From Paenibacillus zanthoxyli JH29 (GTDB lineage Bacteria > Bacillota > Bacilli > Paenibacillales > Paenibacillaceae), in contig NZ_ASSD01000088.1 in NCBI RefSeq assembly GCF_000520715.1, positions 1 through 50,770 of the forward strand: a DNA stretch of 50,770 bases, given 5' to 3'. A model generated the notes under the pieces. That model ran no database searches, was not told where the DNA came from, and saw only the letters and a list, made by a program, of their open reading frames with translations. The translations under genes and the position numbers were made by a program. Below, piece by piece: positions 16,622 through 25,598 of the stretch (positions are counted from its first letter, which is position 1; the number at the start of each line of letters is the position of its first letter).

Positions 16622-17503
16622 ATGTTCATCAAACATTCCCGGCTGGACCGTTTTATTCTCGCGCTGAACTCCACCTTTTTGATTCTGGCCGTACTGATGG
16701 TCGTTCTTCCGCTCATTTATGTGGTCATTGCATCCTTCATGGACCCGTCGGTACTGCTCAACCATGGATTATCGTTTAACATCTCGGACTGGTCATTGGA
16801 GGGATACAAAAAGATTCTGAGCAATCCGGCCATGATACGAGGTTTTGGAAACGCTGTCTTTTACGCCTCTGCATTTGCTATTCTTACGGTTATGGTCTCT
16901 ATTTGCGCAGGATACGCCTTGTCGGATGAAAGGCTAAAGGGAAGAAGCTTCTTTATGACCTTGTTCCTCATTACGATGTTCTTTGGAGGAGGACTTGTTC
17001 CAACTTACCTGCTGGTCAAGAATCTGGGGCTTCTTAATACAGTTTGGGCTGTGATCATTCCCGGGGCGGTCAACATATGGAACATTATTTTGTCCAGAAC
17101 CTTCTTCAAAGGAGTGCCCAAAGAACTGAGGGAAGCCGCTAATGTGGACGGGGCGTCGGAGATGAAGATATTCCTCAGCGTTGTATTGCCGCTCTCCAAA
17201 CCCATTATCTTCGTGCTTGCTCTGTATGCCTTTGTCGGCCAGTGGAATTCCTACTTTGATGCCATGATCTATCTGGATAATCCGAGCCTTCATCCGCTGC
17301 AGCTCGTGCTGCGTTCCATCCTGATTCAGAATCAGGTCGATCCAAGCATGATCAGTGATCAGCTCGCCATGGCGGAAATGAAAAAATTGTCTGAAATCAT
17401 CAAATATGCGGCGATTGTTGTGTCCAGTTTGCCTCTCCTTATTATGTATCCGTTCTTTCAAAAGTATTTTGAAAAGGGTGTCATGGTCGGTTCCCTTAAA
17501 TAG
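16622..17503 (+). CDS. Oligosaccharide ABC importer permease (LplC/YtcP-type)
   Basis: 293-aa partner permease. The EAA loop is ELREAANVDGASEMKIFLSV, and the C-terminal YPFFQKYFEKGVMVGSLKG-type ending (here closing at GSLK) is diagnostic for the YtcP/LplC group. The start lies behind AAAGGAG, 17 bases after the first permease. It forms the membrane channel with the gene at 15648. Confidence 0.9.
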   Translation: MFIKHSRLDRFILALNSTFLILAVLMVVLPLIYVVIASFMDPSVLLNHGLSFNISDWSLEGYKKILSNPAMIRGFGNAVFYASAFAILTVMVSICAGYALSDERLKGRSFFMTLFLITMFFGGGLVPTYLLVKNLGLLNTVWAVIIPGAVNIWNIILSRTFFKGVPKELREAANVDGASEMKIFLSVVLPLSKPIIFVLALYAFVGQWNSYFDAMIYLDNPSLHPLQLVLRSILIQNQVDPSMISDQLAMAEMKKLSEIIKYAAIVVSSLPLLIMYPFFQKYFEKGVMVGSLK

Positions 17504-17562
17504 GAATCGAGCTGCACATAGATGGAATATTTTCATTCATCCTAATTTGGAGGTCATATGCT

Positions 17563-19176
17563 ATGAAAAGATTAAAGAAATCAAAAGTTTTAGCAAAAGC
17601 AGCTTCCGCAACCGTACTTGCTTCTCTCGTAATTCTTACTGCATGCAGCAGCGGAGGGGGAGGGAGTGCGGCGAGTGAAAAACAAGATCCCAACGGTAAA
17701 ATAACCCTGAATTTTATTACGCAAAGCTCACCGCTTGCACCAGCCGATCCCAATGAAAAGCTGATCAATAAACGTCTCGAAGAAAAAACAAATGTGCATA
17801 TTAATTGGAAAAACTTTACCAAAGATGTGTTTGTGGAAAAAAGAAATCTGGCGGTTGCAAGCGGCGATCTTCCCGATGCGATTTTCAATGCGGACTACAG
17901 CGACTATGAGCTGCTCAAGCTCGCTAAGAACGGCACCCTCATTCCGCTGAATGATCTGATCGACAAGTATATGCCCAACTTAAAAAAAGTGCTGGAAGAA
18001 GCCCCTGAATACAAGGCCATGATTACGGCGCCGGACGGCAACATTTATGGATTTCCATGGATTGAAGAGCTGGGTGAAGGAAAAGAACGAATTCAGGCTG
18101 TAGACAGCATGCCTTGGATCAATGTGGATTGGCTCAAGAAGCTTGGACTGAAAATGCCGACAACAACGGAAGAACTGAAGAAAGTACTGATCGCGTTCAA
18201 GACACAGGACCCGAATGGCAACGGTCAGGCGGATGAAATTCCATTGTCCTTTATTAACAAGCCGGGTGCGGAAGATCTGACTTACCTCTTCGCTGCTTTC
18301 GGAGAAGGCGAGAACCCTGACCATGCGATCGTAGGCAATGATGGCAAAGTGATCTTTGCGCCGGCGGATGAAGGCTACAAAAACGCGGTTTCCTATATCA
18401 ATGAGCTTTATAAAGAAGGCTTGATTGATGTGGAAGCGTATACACAGGACTGGAGCACTTACCTGGCCAAAGGGAAGGCCCAAAGATACGGCCTTTACTT
18501 TTCCTGGGATAAAGCCAACATCTCCGGAGCAAACGAGTCTTATCAAGTATTGCCGCCGCTCGCAGGTCCAGATGGTCAAATTAACGTAGCCCGTACCAAC
18601 GGTCTTGGCCTTGCCCGCGGTAAAATGGTTGTTACAAGTGCGAATAAAAACCTGGAAGCGACTGCAAAATGGGTCGATCAGCTGTATGATCCGGTTCAAT
18701 CCGTACAGGACAACTGGGGAACCTATGGGGACACCAAGCAGCAGAATATCTTTGAATTTGATGAAGCCAAAGGCATGCTGAAGCATCTGCCGCTCGAAGG
18801 CGCGGCTCCCGTTGAGCTTCGCGAAAAAACGAGCATCGGCGGACCGCTGGCTGTCCTTAACTCCTACTATGGCAAGTACACGACCGTACCGGATGACGCA
18901 AAGGGCAGAATGGATATTATCAAGAACATCATGGCCCCGCACATGAAAGAGGAGAACGTAATGCCAAGCGTATTCAACTCGATTGAAGAACTGGACCGCC
19001 TCACAACAATTGAAGCAGACTTGTTCGCCTACGTGCTCAGAATGCGTACGGAATGGTACCAGAACGGCAAAGTGAACGAGCAGTGGGGAGATTACCAGAA
19101 AGAACTTAAACGCCTCGGTTTGGATGAATGGCTGAAGATCAAACAGGACGGTTATGACAGAGCGACGAAAAAATAA
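17563..19176 (+). CDS. Oligosaccharide-binding lipoprotein (LipO/YtcQ-type)
   Basis: 537-aa extracellular binding protein with a type II signal peptide ending in the lipobox LTAC (about residue 28), then a Ser/Gly linker. The long form with a calcium-binding-like insertion DPNGNGQADEIPLS (near residues 210-225) is typical of the large binding proteins paired with LplB/LplC permeases. ATG 17563 is used because the nearby ATG 17557 closes after two codons. With a secreted fructan enzyme 12 kb upstream, it may take up fructo-oligosaccharides, but the ligand is not readable from sequence. Confidence 0.88.
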   Translation: MKRLKKSKVLAKAASATVLASLVILTACSSGGGGSAASEKQDPNGKITLNFITQSSPLAPADPNEKLINKRLEEKTNVHINWKNFTKDVFVEKRNLAVASGDLPDAIFNADYSDYELLKLAKNGTLIPLNDLIDKYMPNLKKVLEEAPEYKAMITAPDGNIYGFPWIEELGEGKERIQAVDSMPWINVDWLKKLGLKMPTTTEELKKVLIAFKTQDPNGNGQADEIPLSFINKPGAEDLTYLFAAFGEGENPDHAIVGNDGKVIFAPADEGYKNAVSYINELYKEGLIDVEAYTQDWSTYLAKGKAQRYGLYFSWDKANISGANESYQVLPPLAGPDGQINVARTNGLGLARGKMVVTSANKNLEATAKWVDQLYDPVQSVQDNWGTYGDTKQQNIFEFDEAKGMLKHLPLEGAAPVELREKTSIGGPLAVLNSYYGKYTTVPDDAKGRMDIIKNIMAPHMKEENVMPSVFNSIEELDRLTTIEADLFAYVLRMRTEWYQNGKVNEQWGDYQKELKRLGLDEWLKIKQDGYDRATKK

Positions 19177-19191
19177 GCGATAGAACGATAA

Positions 19192-19236
19192 AGGCCGTGT
19201 TCCATGCAGTTATACTGCAGGGACACGGCCTCGTTC
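19192..19236 (+). terminator. Terminator of the Lpl-type operon
   Basis: AGGCCGTGT pairs with ACACGGCCT, with an inner GCAG/CTGC stem around TTATA, followed by a short T-containing tail. The stem begins 15 bases after the stop codon. Confidence 0.72.
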
Positions 19237-19250
19237 TATAGCTCGTATTT

Positions 19251-19631
19251 TCAATCCGTCTCAGTAAACCATAGAGGGTCATCGCAATCAACATCACCGT
19301 TATAATTGATTAGTATCTCATCCCCTGCATTTATCTCCGTATACGCATAGAAGTCAAATGTGTGATTCTTAAAGTTAATATCATACGTGGCGTTAGGGGT
19401 GTATGAATGGTTAAACAAACTGCCATATCCTAAAAGGACGGCAGTGTGGTTAGCGCCATACTCAAATACATAATCTGAAAGTATTGTTTTCTCTATGAAC
19501 TCATGATCTTCATTAGGATAAGGAATGACCGGTGCTTCATGTATAAGTTCACCCTTTTCGATATCCCGTGTTGCAAATAATCCTCTGTTGAACTCCCCAT
19601 TGCTAAGTTTGGAAATTTTTATCTCAATCAT
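19251..19631 (-). CDS. Small SET-domain protein (putative protein lysine methyltransferase)
   Basis: 126-aa protein made almost entirely of a SET domain. It shows the N-terminal motif RGLFATRDIEKGELI, the knot-forming motif GSLFNHSYTPNA and EILINYN with the catalytic Tyr. These are the S-adenosylmethionine and lysine-channel motifs of SET methyltransferases. No pre- or post-SET cysteines are seen, although CDDPLWF follows. The RBS is AGGTG. It stands alone between the Lpl operon terminator and the AraC gene. The target protein is unknown. Confidence 0.82.
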   Translation of the reverse strand: MIEIKISKLSNGEFNRGLFATRDIEKGELIHEAPVIPYPNEDHEFIEKTILSDYVFEYGANHTAVLLGYGSLFNHSYTPNATYDINFKNHTFDFYAYTEINAGDEILINYNGDVDCDDPLWFTETD

Positions 19632-19783
19632 AATTTGTCACCTGCACGTTCTTTAGTGTATTGAATCCTATTGACCATTTGATCACGTTTAAGGAATAAT
19701 TTTAACTTACTCTCGGCAGTACGGCAAGCAGAAGAGTCATTAACGGGAAACGAGAGCTGAATAACCCACACAGGATTGTTCTG

Positions 19784-20653
19784 TTAACCCTTCCGCCGGT
19801 AATAAGAAGGGCTTTTGCCTTCGACGGTTTTGAAAAAGCGGCTGAACGCGTGGATGCTGGAGAACCCCATGTTCTCGGCGATGATGGTCAGCGGGTCGGC
19901 GGTGAACTGGATCATGTGCCGGGCCGCGTGCGCGCGCATGAGCTGATGATACTGAATGGGACTCATGCCGAAAGCTTGCTGAAACAGGCGGACCAGATAG
20001 TGCTTGCTGATTCCGGACATTCTTGCGATTTCATCCAGGCTGACTTTGCGGTTCGTATTGTGCATCAGATATTGTTTAATGTGCATCAGGGTATGCATGT
20101 TGGTTTCGACATGGGAGTTGAGGCTCCAATAATTTTCGCGGAGCAGTTGAGTCCACAACTGAATGAATAAGCCTTTAACTTTGAACTCGTAAAAAGGCAT
20201 TTTCGTTTCGTACTCGTAGATGATGTCCAGCAGCATTTTTTCAATAAACACCGGATTCTTCAGCCGGAGGTGGCTGGATAAGGGAACGGGCATTTCATCG
20301 ATAATATCCGGGCGGAAATAAGCCAATTCCTCGGATTCGATTTCTTCAATCGGCCGAAACGACACTTTCACCTTCTCGCTGTCCTCCGTATAGAAGAAGT
20401 CGAAATGGATATGAGGTTGGCGGAGTCTCTGTTTGCCGACCTTCTTAATTTTATGCCGCTGCTTGGGACGGAACAGAAAAATATCGCCGCGAACCCCTTC
20501 ATAGACCGTATCCTCGATCGTCACGATCACCTTGCCCTCCATAATATACAGCAGCTCATAATCGAACAGCTGTCTCTCTTTTATGACCCAAGAACCTTCA
20601 ACAATATTATCCATCGCTACACGAATGTAAGGCGAAATTTGGTGCAGAATCAT
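19784..20653 (-). CDS. AraC-family regulator with N-terminal cupin
   Basis: 289-aa regulator. The N-terminal ~140 residues form an AraC-type cupin (FDYELLYIMEGKVIVTIEDT, GDIFLFRPKQRHKI). The C-terminal ~100 residues hold two helix-turn-helix units (SLDEIARMSGISKHYLVRLF; PLTIIAENMGFSSIHAFSRF), ending in the family motif GKSPSYYRR. The start is ATG at 20653, nine bases after AAAGGAG; the further upstream TTG is less likely. It is divergent from the sugar-transport/GH172/GH32 operon at 20.8-27.1 kb and is the obvious candidate regulator, probably an activator responding to a sugar. Confidence 0.9.
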   Translation of the reverse strand: MILHQISPYIRVAMDNIVEGSWVIKERQLFDYELLYIMEGKVIVTIEDTVYEGVRGDIFLFRPKQRHKIKKVGKQRLRQPHIHFDFFYTEDSEKVKVSFRPIEEIESEELAYFRPDIIDEMPVPLSSHLRLKNPVFIEKMLLDIIYEYETKMPFYEFKVKGLFIQLWTQLLRENYWSLNSHVETNMHTLMHIKQYLMHNTNRKVSLDEIARMSGISKHYLVRLFQQAFGMSPIQYHQLMRAHAARHMIQFTADPLTIIAENMGFSSIHAFSRFFKTVEGKSPSYYRRKG

Positions 20654-20834
20654 GATGATCAACTCCTTTCCCCTTTAATGAAAGCGTATCACAAAAGCAA
20701 GAAATGATAAATAAAAAATAAGCCATGCTAAATACGCGGCTTAAAAATAGGGTTACGATAAAGATGTACTTCAAAGGCATAAGCAATATTTGCCATCTTT
20801 GAAGAATAACGATCCAGAGGGGGATATACAAACC

Positions 20835-22139
20835 ATGAAGAACAGATTTTCGATTATTCTGATGGCATGTTTGTTAATTCTCAGTTTGGCGGCCTGCGGC
20901 AGCAATTCCACCCCTAAAAATGAAAACGCTTCATCGGGGGCGGGTCCGGTTACGTTATCGATCGCCATGCACGTAGCCAACGTCAAAGAACAAGAACCTT
21001 ATATGTATGGCATCATTCAAAAGTTCCAGGAGAAATACCCTGATATCAAGATCGATCTTACGGGTGCGGAAACCCAGGAGCATGTCAAGAAAATGAAAAT
21101 GATGTCCCAGTCGGGCAATCTTCCGGATATTTTCTGGATGCTGCCGGCTCCGGCCAAGGAAATGAATAAGGCGGGATTACTGCTGGACTTGACCGATTTC
21201 CTGAAGAGCAACCCGGAGGTTGCCGCAGGCATTGATTCCCAAATGGTAAGCGATTACCAGGATGGGGGTAAGCAGTTCGGGCTGCCTTATCAGGCGCTCG
21301 TGACCGGGTTATGGTACAACAAGGCATTGTTCGATCAATACAAAGTCAAAGTGCCGGAAACATATGAGGAGCTGCTGGCGGCGGCAAAAGTGTTCAAAGC
21401 GAACAATGTCGTTACCATTGCGAAAGGCTCGAAGGATACGTTCAGCACATGGGCTTTCCTCGGCATGCTGACCCGGTATGGATTCTTTGACAAAATCGCC
21501 GATATTGAGAGCGGCAAAGAGAAATTCAACAATCCCGACTTTTTGAAGCTATTCAACAAGATTGACGAGCTGCGGGTGAACGGGGCTTTCCCGGAAAATG
21601 TCTCGACGCTGTCGTATTTTCAGGCGGTCGAAATGTTTACCGGAGGCAAGGCCGCCATGCTGGATGCCGGTGTGTGGGAGACGAAGAAGATTGAAGGCAG
21701 TCCGATTGCCAAGACGGCAGGCTTCTCCTGGGGCCCGACCTTCTCCGACGGCGTCGGCAACCAGAAAATTGCCATGGCTGTCGCCGCAGCTCCGCTGGTC
21801 GCAAGCGCGAAAGTGAAGGATGACCCGGCCAAGTATGATGCGGTTCAGAAGTTTTTCGCTTTCTTTTACAGCCAGGAAGGCGCGGCGGTGATGGCCGAGA
21901 ATGAGGCGCCGCCGGTCGTGAAGTATACGGGAACTGTGGACAAGGCGAAATATCCGGTATACGCGGAAGTCATCAGCAAGCTGAATGAGCCGGGATGGGA
22001 GCGGCCAAAGGCGCAGCCCGACCTGGTGGTGAGCGAAGCGGTGGCCAACCAGCTTAACGACAGCATTTATGGCGTCATCAACGGCATTTACAAACCGGAA
22101 CAAGCGCTCGATCTGATCGACCAGAAAGTGGCGAAGTAA
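20835..22139 (+). CDS. Sugar-binding lipoprotein of a CUT1 ABC importer
   Basis: 434-aa binding protein with lipobox LAAC (about residue 20) and the fold of CUT1 family sugar-binding proteins (ITLDLTGAE-like start, FWMLPAPAKEMNKAGLLLDL, FGLPYQALVTGLWYNKALF). The start is ATG 20835 after GAGGGGG; an in-frame ATG at 20790 lacks a site. First gene of an operon with two permeases, a GH172 enzyme and a GH32 enzyme. The two downstream enzymes act on fructofuranosyl compounds, so the likely ligand is a fructo-oligosaccharide, inulobiose or difructose dianhydride. Confidence 0.9.
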   Translation: MKNRFSIILMACLLILSLAACGSNSTPKNENASSGAGPVTLSIAMHVANVKEQEPYMYGIIQKFQEKYPDIKIDLTGAETQEHVKKMKMMSQSGNLPDIFWMLPAPAKEMNKAGLLLDLTDFLKSNPEVAAGIDSQMVSDYQDGGKQFGLPYQALVTGLWYNKALFDQYKVKVPETYEELLAAAKVFKANNVVTIAKGSKDTFSTWAFLGMLTRYGFFDKIADIESGKEKFNNPDFLKLFNKIDELRVNGAFPENVSTLSYFQAVEMFTGGKAAMLDAGVWETKKIEGSPIAKTAGFSWGPTFSDGVGNQKIAMAVAAAPLVASAKVKDDPAKYDAVQKFFAFFYSQEGAAVMAENEAPPVVKYTGTVDKAKYPVYAEVISKLNEPGWERPKAQPDLVVSEAVANQLNDSIYGVINGIYKPEQALDLIDQKVAK

Positions 22140-22216
22140 CAGGAAAGCATCGGCTGCTGCCTTCATTCAGGTGCCTGGCGGCAGCCAAATAAACCTTCGG
22201 AAAGGCGGTTGATGTC

Positions 22217-22321
22217 ATGATTAGAAGCTTTGCTCTGGGAGCGCTGATCCTCTTACTTCTTGCAGCGGCGAGCTCCATGCGATCCGAAGCCATTTTACAG
22301 GTCTGGGGGAGAAAAAGATGA
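22217..22321 (+). CDS. Small hydrophobic ORF between binding protein and permease genes
   Basis: 34-codon frame starting at ATG 22217 behind AAAGGCGGTTG and ending in TGA that overlaps the next start codon (ATGA, 22318-22321). The product begins MIRSFALGALILLLLAAASS and ends RKR, so it is one short transmembrane segment with a basic tail. Spacing and stop/start overlap are those of a translated, coupled gene. No family is recognised. It could be a transporter-associated small subunit, a leader peptide coupling translation to the permease, or chance. Confidence 0.42.
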   Translation: MIRSFALGALILLLLAAASSMRSEAILQVWGRKR

Positions 22322-23193
22322 TTTGGCTCAGTAAAAGAAGAACCATTTTTTTCATGCTGATCCCCACGCTGATTGTCTATTTAGGCTACATCATCATGCC
22401 TGTACTGATTTCCTTCTATTATAGTCTGACCGAGTATACGGGAATCGGGGCGGCGAGATTTATCGGATTGGATAATTTCAACAGGCTTTTGAATGATTCT
22501 CTATTCTGGATATCGCTTAAGAATACGCTGATTGTTCTGGCCGTCGCCTTGCTGCTGCTCCTGCCGGGAGCTTTCCTGCTCGCCCTGCTGCTTAACGTAA
22601 AGGTTAAAGGAGGCAATGCCGTAAAAGCGCTGAATTTCGCCCCCAGCATTGTCGCTCCGATCCTGGTGGGCCTCATCTGGGTGTTTATTCTCGACCCGCA
22701 GATGGGGATGATCAACGTGATTTTGACCAAGCTGGGTCTCGGGCAGTTCGCCCTGTCCTGGATTGGTGGGAAGACTTTGACCCCGTATTCGATCGGCATT
22801 GTGTTTACTTGGCAGATGATCGGATTTCTGGCAACCATTTTCCTGGCCGGACTCAAGATGATTCCAAGGGATGTCTACGAATCCAGCTCCATGGATGGGG
22901 CCAGCAAGGTCCAGCAGATGTTCAGGATCACCATTCCGATGATGAACGAAACGGTCAAGATTAATGTCATTCTGATCATTACAGGCGTATTCAAAATCTT
23001 TGAAACCGTGCTGCTGCTGACGAACGGAGGACCCAACCATCTATCCGAGGTCATGGTTACCTACATGTACAATGTAACCTTTACCTCGGGCGAGTATGGT
23101 TACGGCATGGCCATCGCCACCGTTACCTTTCTGCTGACCTTGATCTTTTCCCTGGTCTATATGAGCTTGAGCAGAAAGAGCATTGAGGAATAG
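22318..23193 (+). CDS. CUT1 sugar importer permease (MalF-like)
   Basis: 291-aa membrane protein with six segments, EAA loop DVYESSSMDGASKVQQMFRI and the N-terminal FFMLIPTLIVYLGYIIMPVL typical of the UgpA/MalF group. RBS GGGGGAG. It pairs with the permease at 23206; no ATPase gene is present in the operon. Confidence 0.9.
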   Translation: MIWLSKRRTIFFMLIPTLIVYLGYIIMPVLISFYYSLTEYTGIGAARFIGLDNFNRLLNDSLFWISLKNTLIVLAVALLLLLPGAFLLALLLNVKVKGGNAVKALNFAPSIVAPILVGLIWVFILDPQMGMINVILTKLGLGQFALSWIGGKTLTPYSIGIVFTWQMIGFLATIFLAGLKMIPRDVYESSSMDGASKVQQMFRITIPMMNETVKINVILIITGVFKIFETVLLLTNGGPNHLSEVMVTYMYNVTFTSGEYGYGMAIATVTFLLTLIFSLVYMSLSRKSIEE

Positions 23194-23205
23194 GGGGAGA
23201 GCCTG

Positions 23206-24099
23206 ATGAATTCTATATCCGGTGCTACGACAAGCTCTGTTGCGAAGGAAGCGAAACGTATGAAAAAGGGGCGTATAAGCGGCAATGCGGGTATGACCGT
23301 CTTAGCTTACATCATCACCCTGCTGATGTTGTTTCCTTTCCTATGGATGCTTCTGCTGTCGTTCAAGACGAACAGCGACATTCTGAATAATCCGTTTAGC
23401 CTGCCCGAGACGCTGAGCTTTGACAATTACGAGCGGGCGCTTACGACGCTGAATATGGGACTGCTGTATAAAAATACGTTCATCATCGCTGTCATCACCA
23501 TCGTAATCGAAGTCTTGATTACGTTTATGAGCTCTTATGCCTTGACGCGGATGGTGTTTCGCTCCGAACGCTTGAGACGGTCCGTAACCGCTTTCCTGCT
23601 GGCCGGATTAGCCATACCCGCGTTCATCCTGCTGTTCCCGGTATACCGGCTGACCCTATCCTTCGGGCTGCTCAATACGTACGCTTCGCTAATCATTCCC
23701 TATATCGCGACTTCGATTTCCTTCAATACGCTGCTGTTTACCGGCTTTCTCTGCGGATTTCCGAGAGAGGTAGAGGAAGCGGCGATTATCGACGGAAGCG
23801 GTCTCCTTACGCTGGGCAGGTCGGTCGTATTCCCGATTATTATGCCGGTGGTCGCTACGGTGTTTATTTTTAACATGCTGTATATCTGGAATGAGTTCCC
23901 ATTCGCGGTCACCTTAATCAGCGATGAGACGATGACCACGATCTCGCTTGGCATTTCCCAGTTCAAGGGCCGCTTTAACATTGATTACGGCGGCATCATT
24001 GCGGCGAGCACGCTGCTCATTATTCCGCAGCTGGTGTTCTTCGCCGTCTTTCAAAGATTCATTATCGAAGGCATGACAGCCGGGGCCGTAAAGGGTTAA
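23206..24099 (+). CDS. CUT1 sugar importer permease (MalG-like)
   Basis: 297-aa membrane protein with six segments, EAA loop EVEEAAIIDGSGLLTLGRSV and the C-terminal RFIIEGMTAGAVKG ending that is diagnostic for MalG/UgpE-type permeases. It starts behind GGGGGAG, 12 bases after the MalF-like gene. A soluble N-terminal extension of about 30 residues is rich in Ser and Lys. Confidence 0.9.
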   Translation: MNSISGATTSSVAKEAKRMKKGRISGNAGMTVLAYIITLLMLFPFLWMLLLSFKTNSDILNNPFSLPETLSFDNYERALTTLNMGLLYKNTFIIAVITIVIEVLITFMSSYALTRMVFRSERLRRSVTAFLLAGLAIPAFILLFPVYRLTLSFGLLNTYASLIIPYIATSISFNTLLFTGFLCGFPREVEEAAIIDGSGLLTLGRSVVFPIIMPVVATVFIFNMLYIWNEFPFAVTLISDETMTTISLGISQFKGRFNIDYGGIIAASTLLIIPQLVFFAVFQRFIIEGMTAGAVKG

Positions 24100-24187
24100 C
24101 CGGCAGCCTGCCGGGTGCGTGCTAACAACCTGCGGCAACAACTCTTTTAATATAGAAAATTTATTTATCGCAAAGGAGAAATCACGC

Positions 24188-25540
24188 ATGCATACTCAAT
24201 CGTTGAACTTGCTAGGTCAATTAACCCAGGTGAAGGAGGTGCGCTCGGCGCGCGTATCGAGCTGGGATCAGGACGGGCGAAATCAGGACTATTGGATGAT
24301 TCCGGCCGGCGGCACCGTCGTGCTTGGCGATATGGACGGACCGGGCAGCATCAATCATATCTGGATGACCTCATTCTGCCGCCGGGTACATGGTCCAAGC
24401 GTAATGCATCCCGAGTGGGGCGGTAATATCGCGCCTGTTAACGAGATTCACAACGCGCTCGGCGTCACCTGGGAATCGGCCGATCCGGCCTGGTACCGCA
24501 AGGTGCTGATCCGCATGACCTGGGACGATGAGTCTCATCCAAGCGTGCTTGTGCCGTACGGCGATTTCTTCTGCATCGGCCATTCCATGCCCGGCAACTT
24601 CGCCTCCCTTCCGTTTACCGTGTCGGTGAAGCCGGAGGAGCAGTTCAAATTCGGCGGCGTCGCTTCGGTCAACTGCTATCTGCCGATGCCGTTCAACAAA
24701 CGGGCCAAGATTGAGATCATTAACGAGAACGATGTGCCGTTCGGCTTGTACTTCCATATCGATTATGAGCTGTACAAGCAGCCGCTTGGGGATGATACCG
24801 CTTATTTCCATGCGCAGTGGCGGCGCGAGAATCCATGCGACGGCTGGGGGCCGGATCTTCAGGTGAATACGCCGGAGGTCAACCGGGTCGCCAATCTGGA
24901 CGGTGAGGGCAACTACGTCATTCTGGAGGCGGAAGGCAAAGGCCACTATATCGGCTGCAACCTCTCCGTTACTCATTTCCAGGGCAGCTGGTGGGGCGAG
25001 GGGGACGATATGATCTTTATCGACGGAGAGAAGCTGCCAAGCATCGTCGGCACGGGCGCCGAGGACTATTTCAACCATGCCTGGGGGATGCAAAAGAATG
25101 CGTTCCCGTTCCACGGCTCCATTGTGCATGAGAGCGATGTGCCGGGCTACCAGGTATCTTACCGGTTCCATATCACCGACCCGGTTCATTTCTCGGAGAG
25201 CCTGAAGGTGACGATTGAGCACGGCCATGCCAATCACCTGTCCGACGACTGGTCGTCGACCGCTTACTGGTATCAGACTCTGCCTTCCAAGCCGTTCGGC
25301 ATTCTGCCGGTGGAAGAGCGGATTCAGCGGATGCCGCAATTCCCGAGCCCCGGCGAGCTTAAGAAGGCCATCCTGAACGAAGAGATGGAGGAGTCCTACA
25401 GGCTGGCCGAAGAACGAATGGACGGCTATGCCAAAGGACGCGAAGAGCAGGTTCAGAAAAAAACGGACCGGGTGTCCTGGCATTCCGAAGGCAATATCCT
25501 GCAAAGCAAGAGCGTGCGAGATTCATTCTTGTCTAAATAA
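24188..25540 (+). CDS. GH172 (DUF2961) enzyme, probable alpha-fructofuranosidase / difructose dianhydride hydrolase
   Basis: 450-aa cytosolic protein of the DUF2961 family, which includes the difructose dianhydride I synthase/hydrolase of Bifidobacterium dentium and founded GH172. Family marks are SWDQDGRNQDYW, GPGSINHIWMTSF, GEGDDMIFIDGE and GTGAEDYFNHAWG. Glu271 (in GEGDD) and Glu292 (in GTGAED) lie 21 residues apart, the spacing I recall for the acid/base and nucleophile of the Bifidobacterium enzyme (270 and 291). No signal peptide. ATG 24188 has AAAGGAG; the GTG upstream does not. Placement between a sugar importer and a GH32 gene supports action on imported fructose dianhydride or alpha-linked fructose. 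Other GH172 members act on arabinofuranose, so substrate is inference. Confidence 0.85.
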   Translation: MHTQSLNLLGQLTQVKEVRSARVSSWDQDGRNQDYWMIPAGGTVVLGDMDGPGSINHIWMTSFCRRVHGPSVMHPEWGGNIAPVNEIHNALGVTWESADPAWYRKVLIRMTWDDESHPSVLVPYGDFFCIGHSMPGNFASLPFTVSVKPEEQFKFGGVASVNCYLPMPFNKRAKIEIINENDVPFGLYFHIDYELYKQPLGDDTAYFHAQWRRENPCDGWGPDLQVNTPEVNRVANLDGEGNYVILEAEGKGHYIGCNLSVTHFQGSWWGEGDDMIFIDGEKLPSIVGTGAEDYFNHAWGMQKNAFPFHGSIVHESDVPGYQVSYRFHITDPVHFSESLKVTIEHGHANHLSDDWSSTAYWYQTLPSKPFGILPVEERIQRMPQFPSPGELKKAILNEEMEESYRLAEERMDGYAKGREEQVQKKTDRVSWHSEGNILQSKSVRDSFLSK

Positions 25541-25598
25541 AAGAGAAGGTTGGGCGGAGCCTTTGCAGGCTCCAGATTACCAATTGGGAGGGATAACG

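Noticed and set aside
20679-20692. TGAAAGCGTATCAC as a cre site before the sugar operon at 20.8 kb.
   Set aside because: The 3' half is out of register with the cre consensus (conserved T at position 10 replaced); not better than chance in such DNA.
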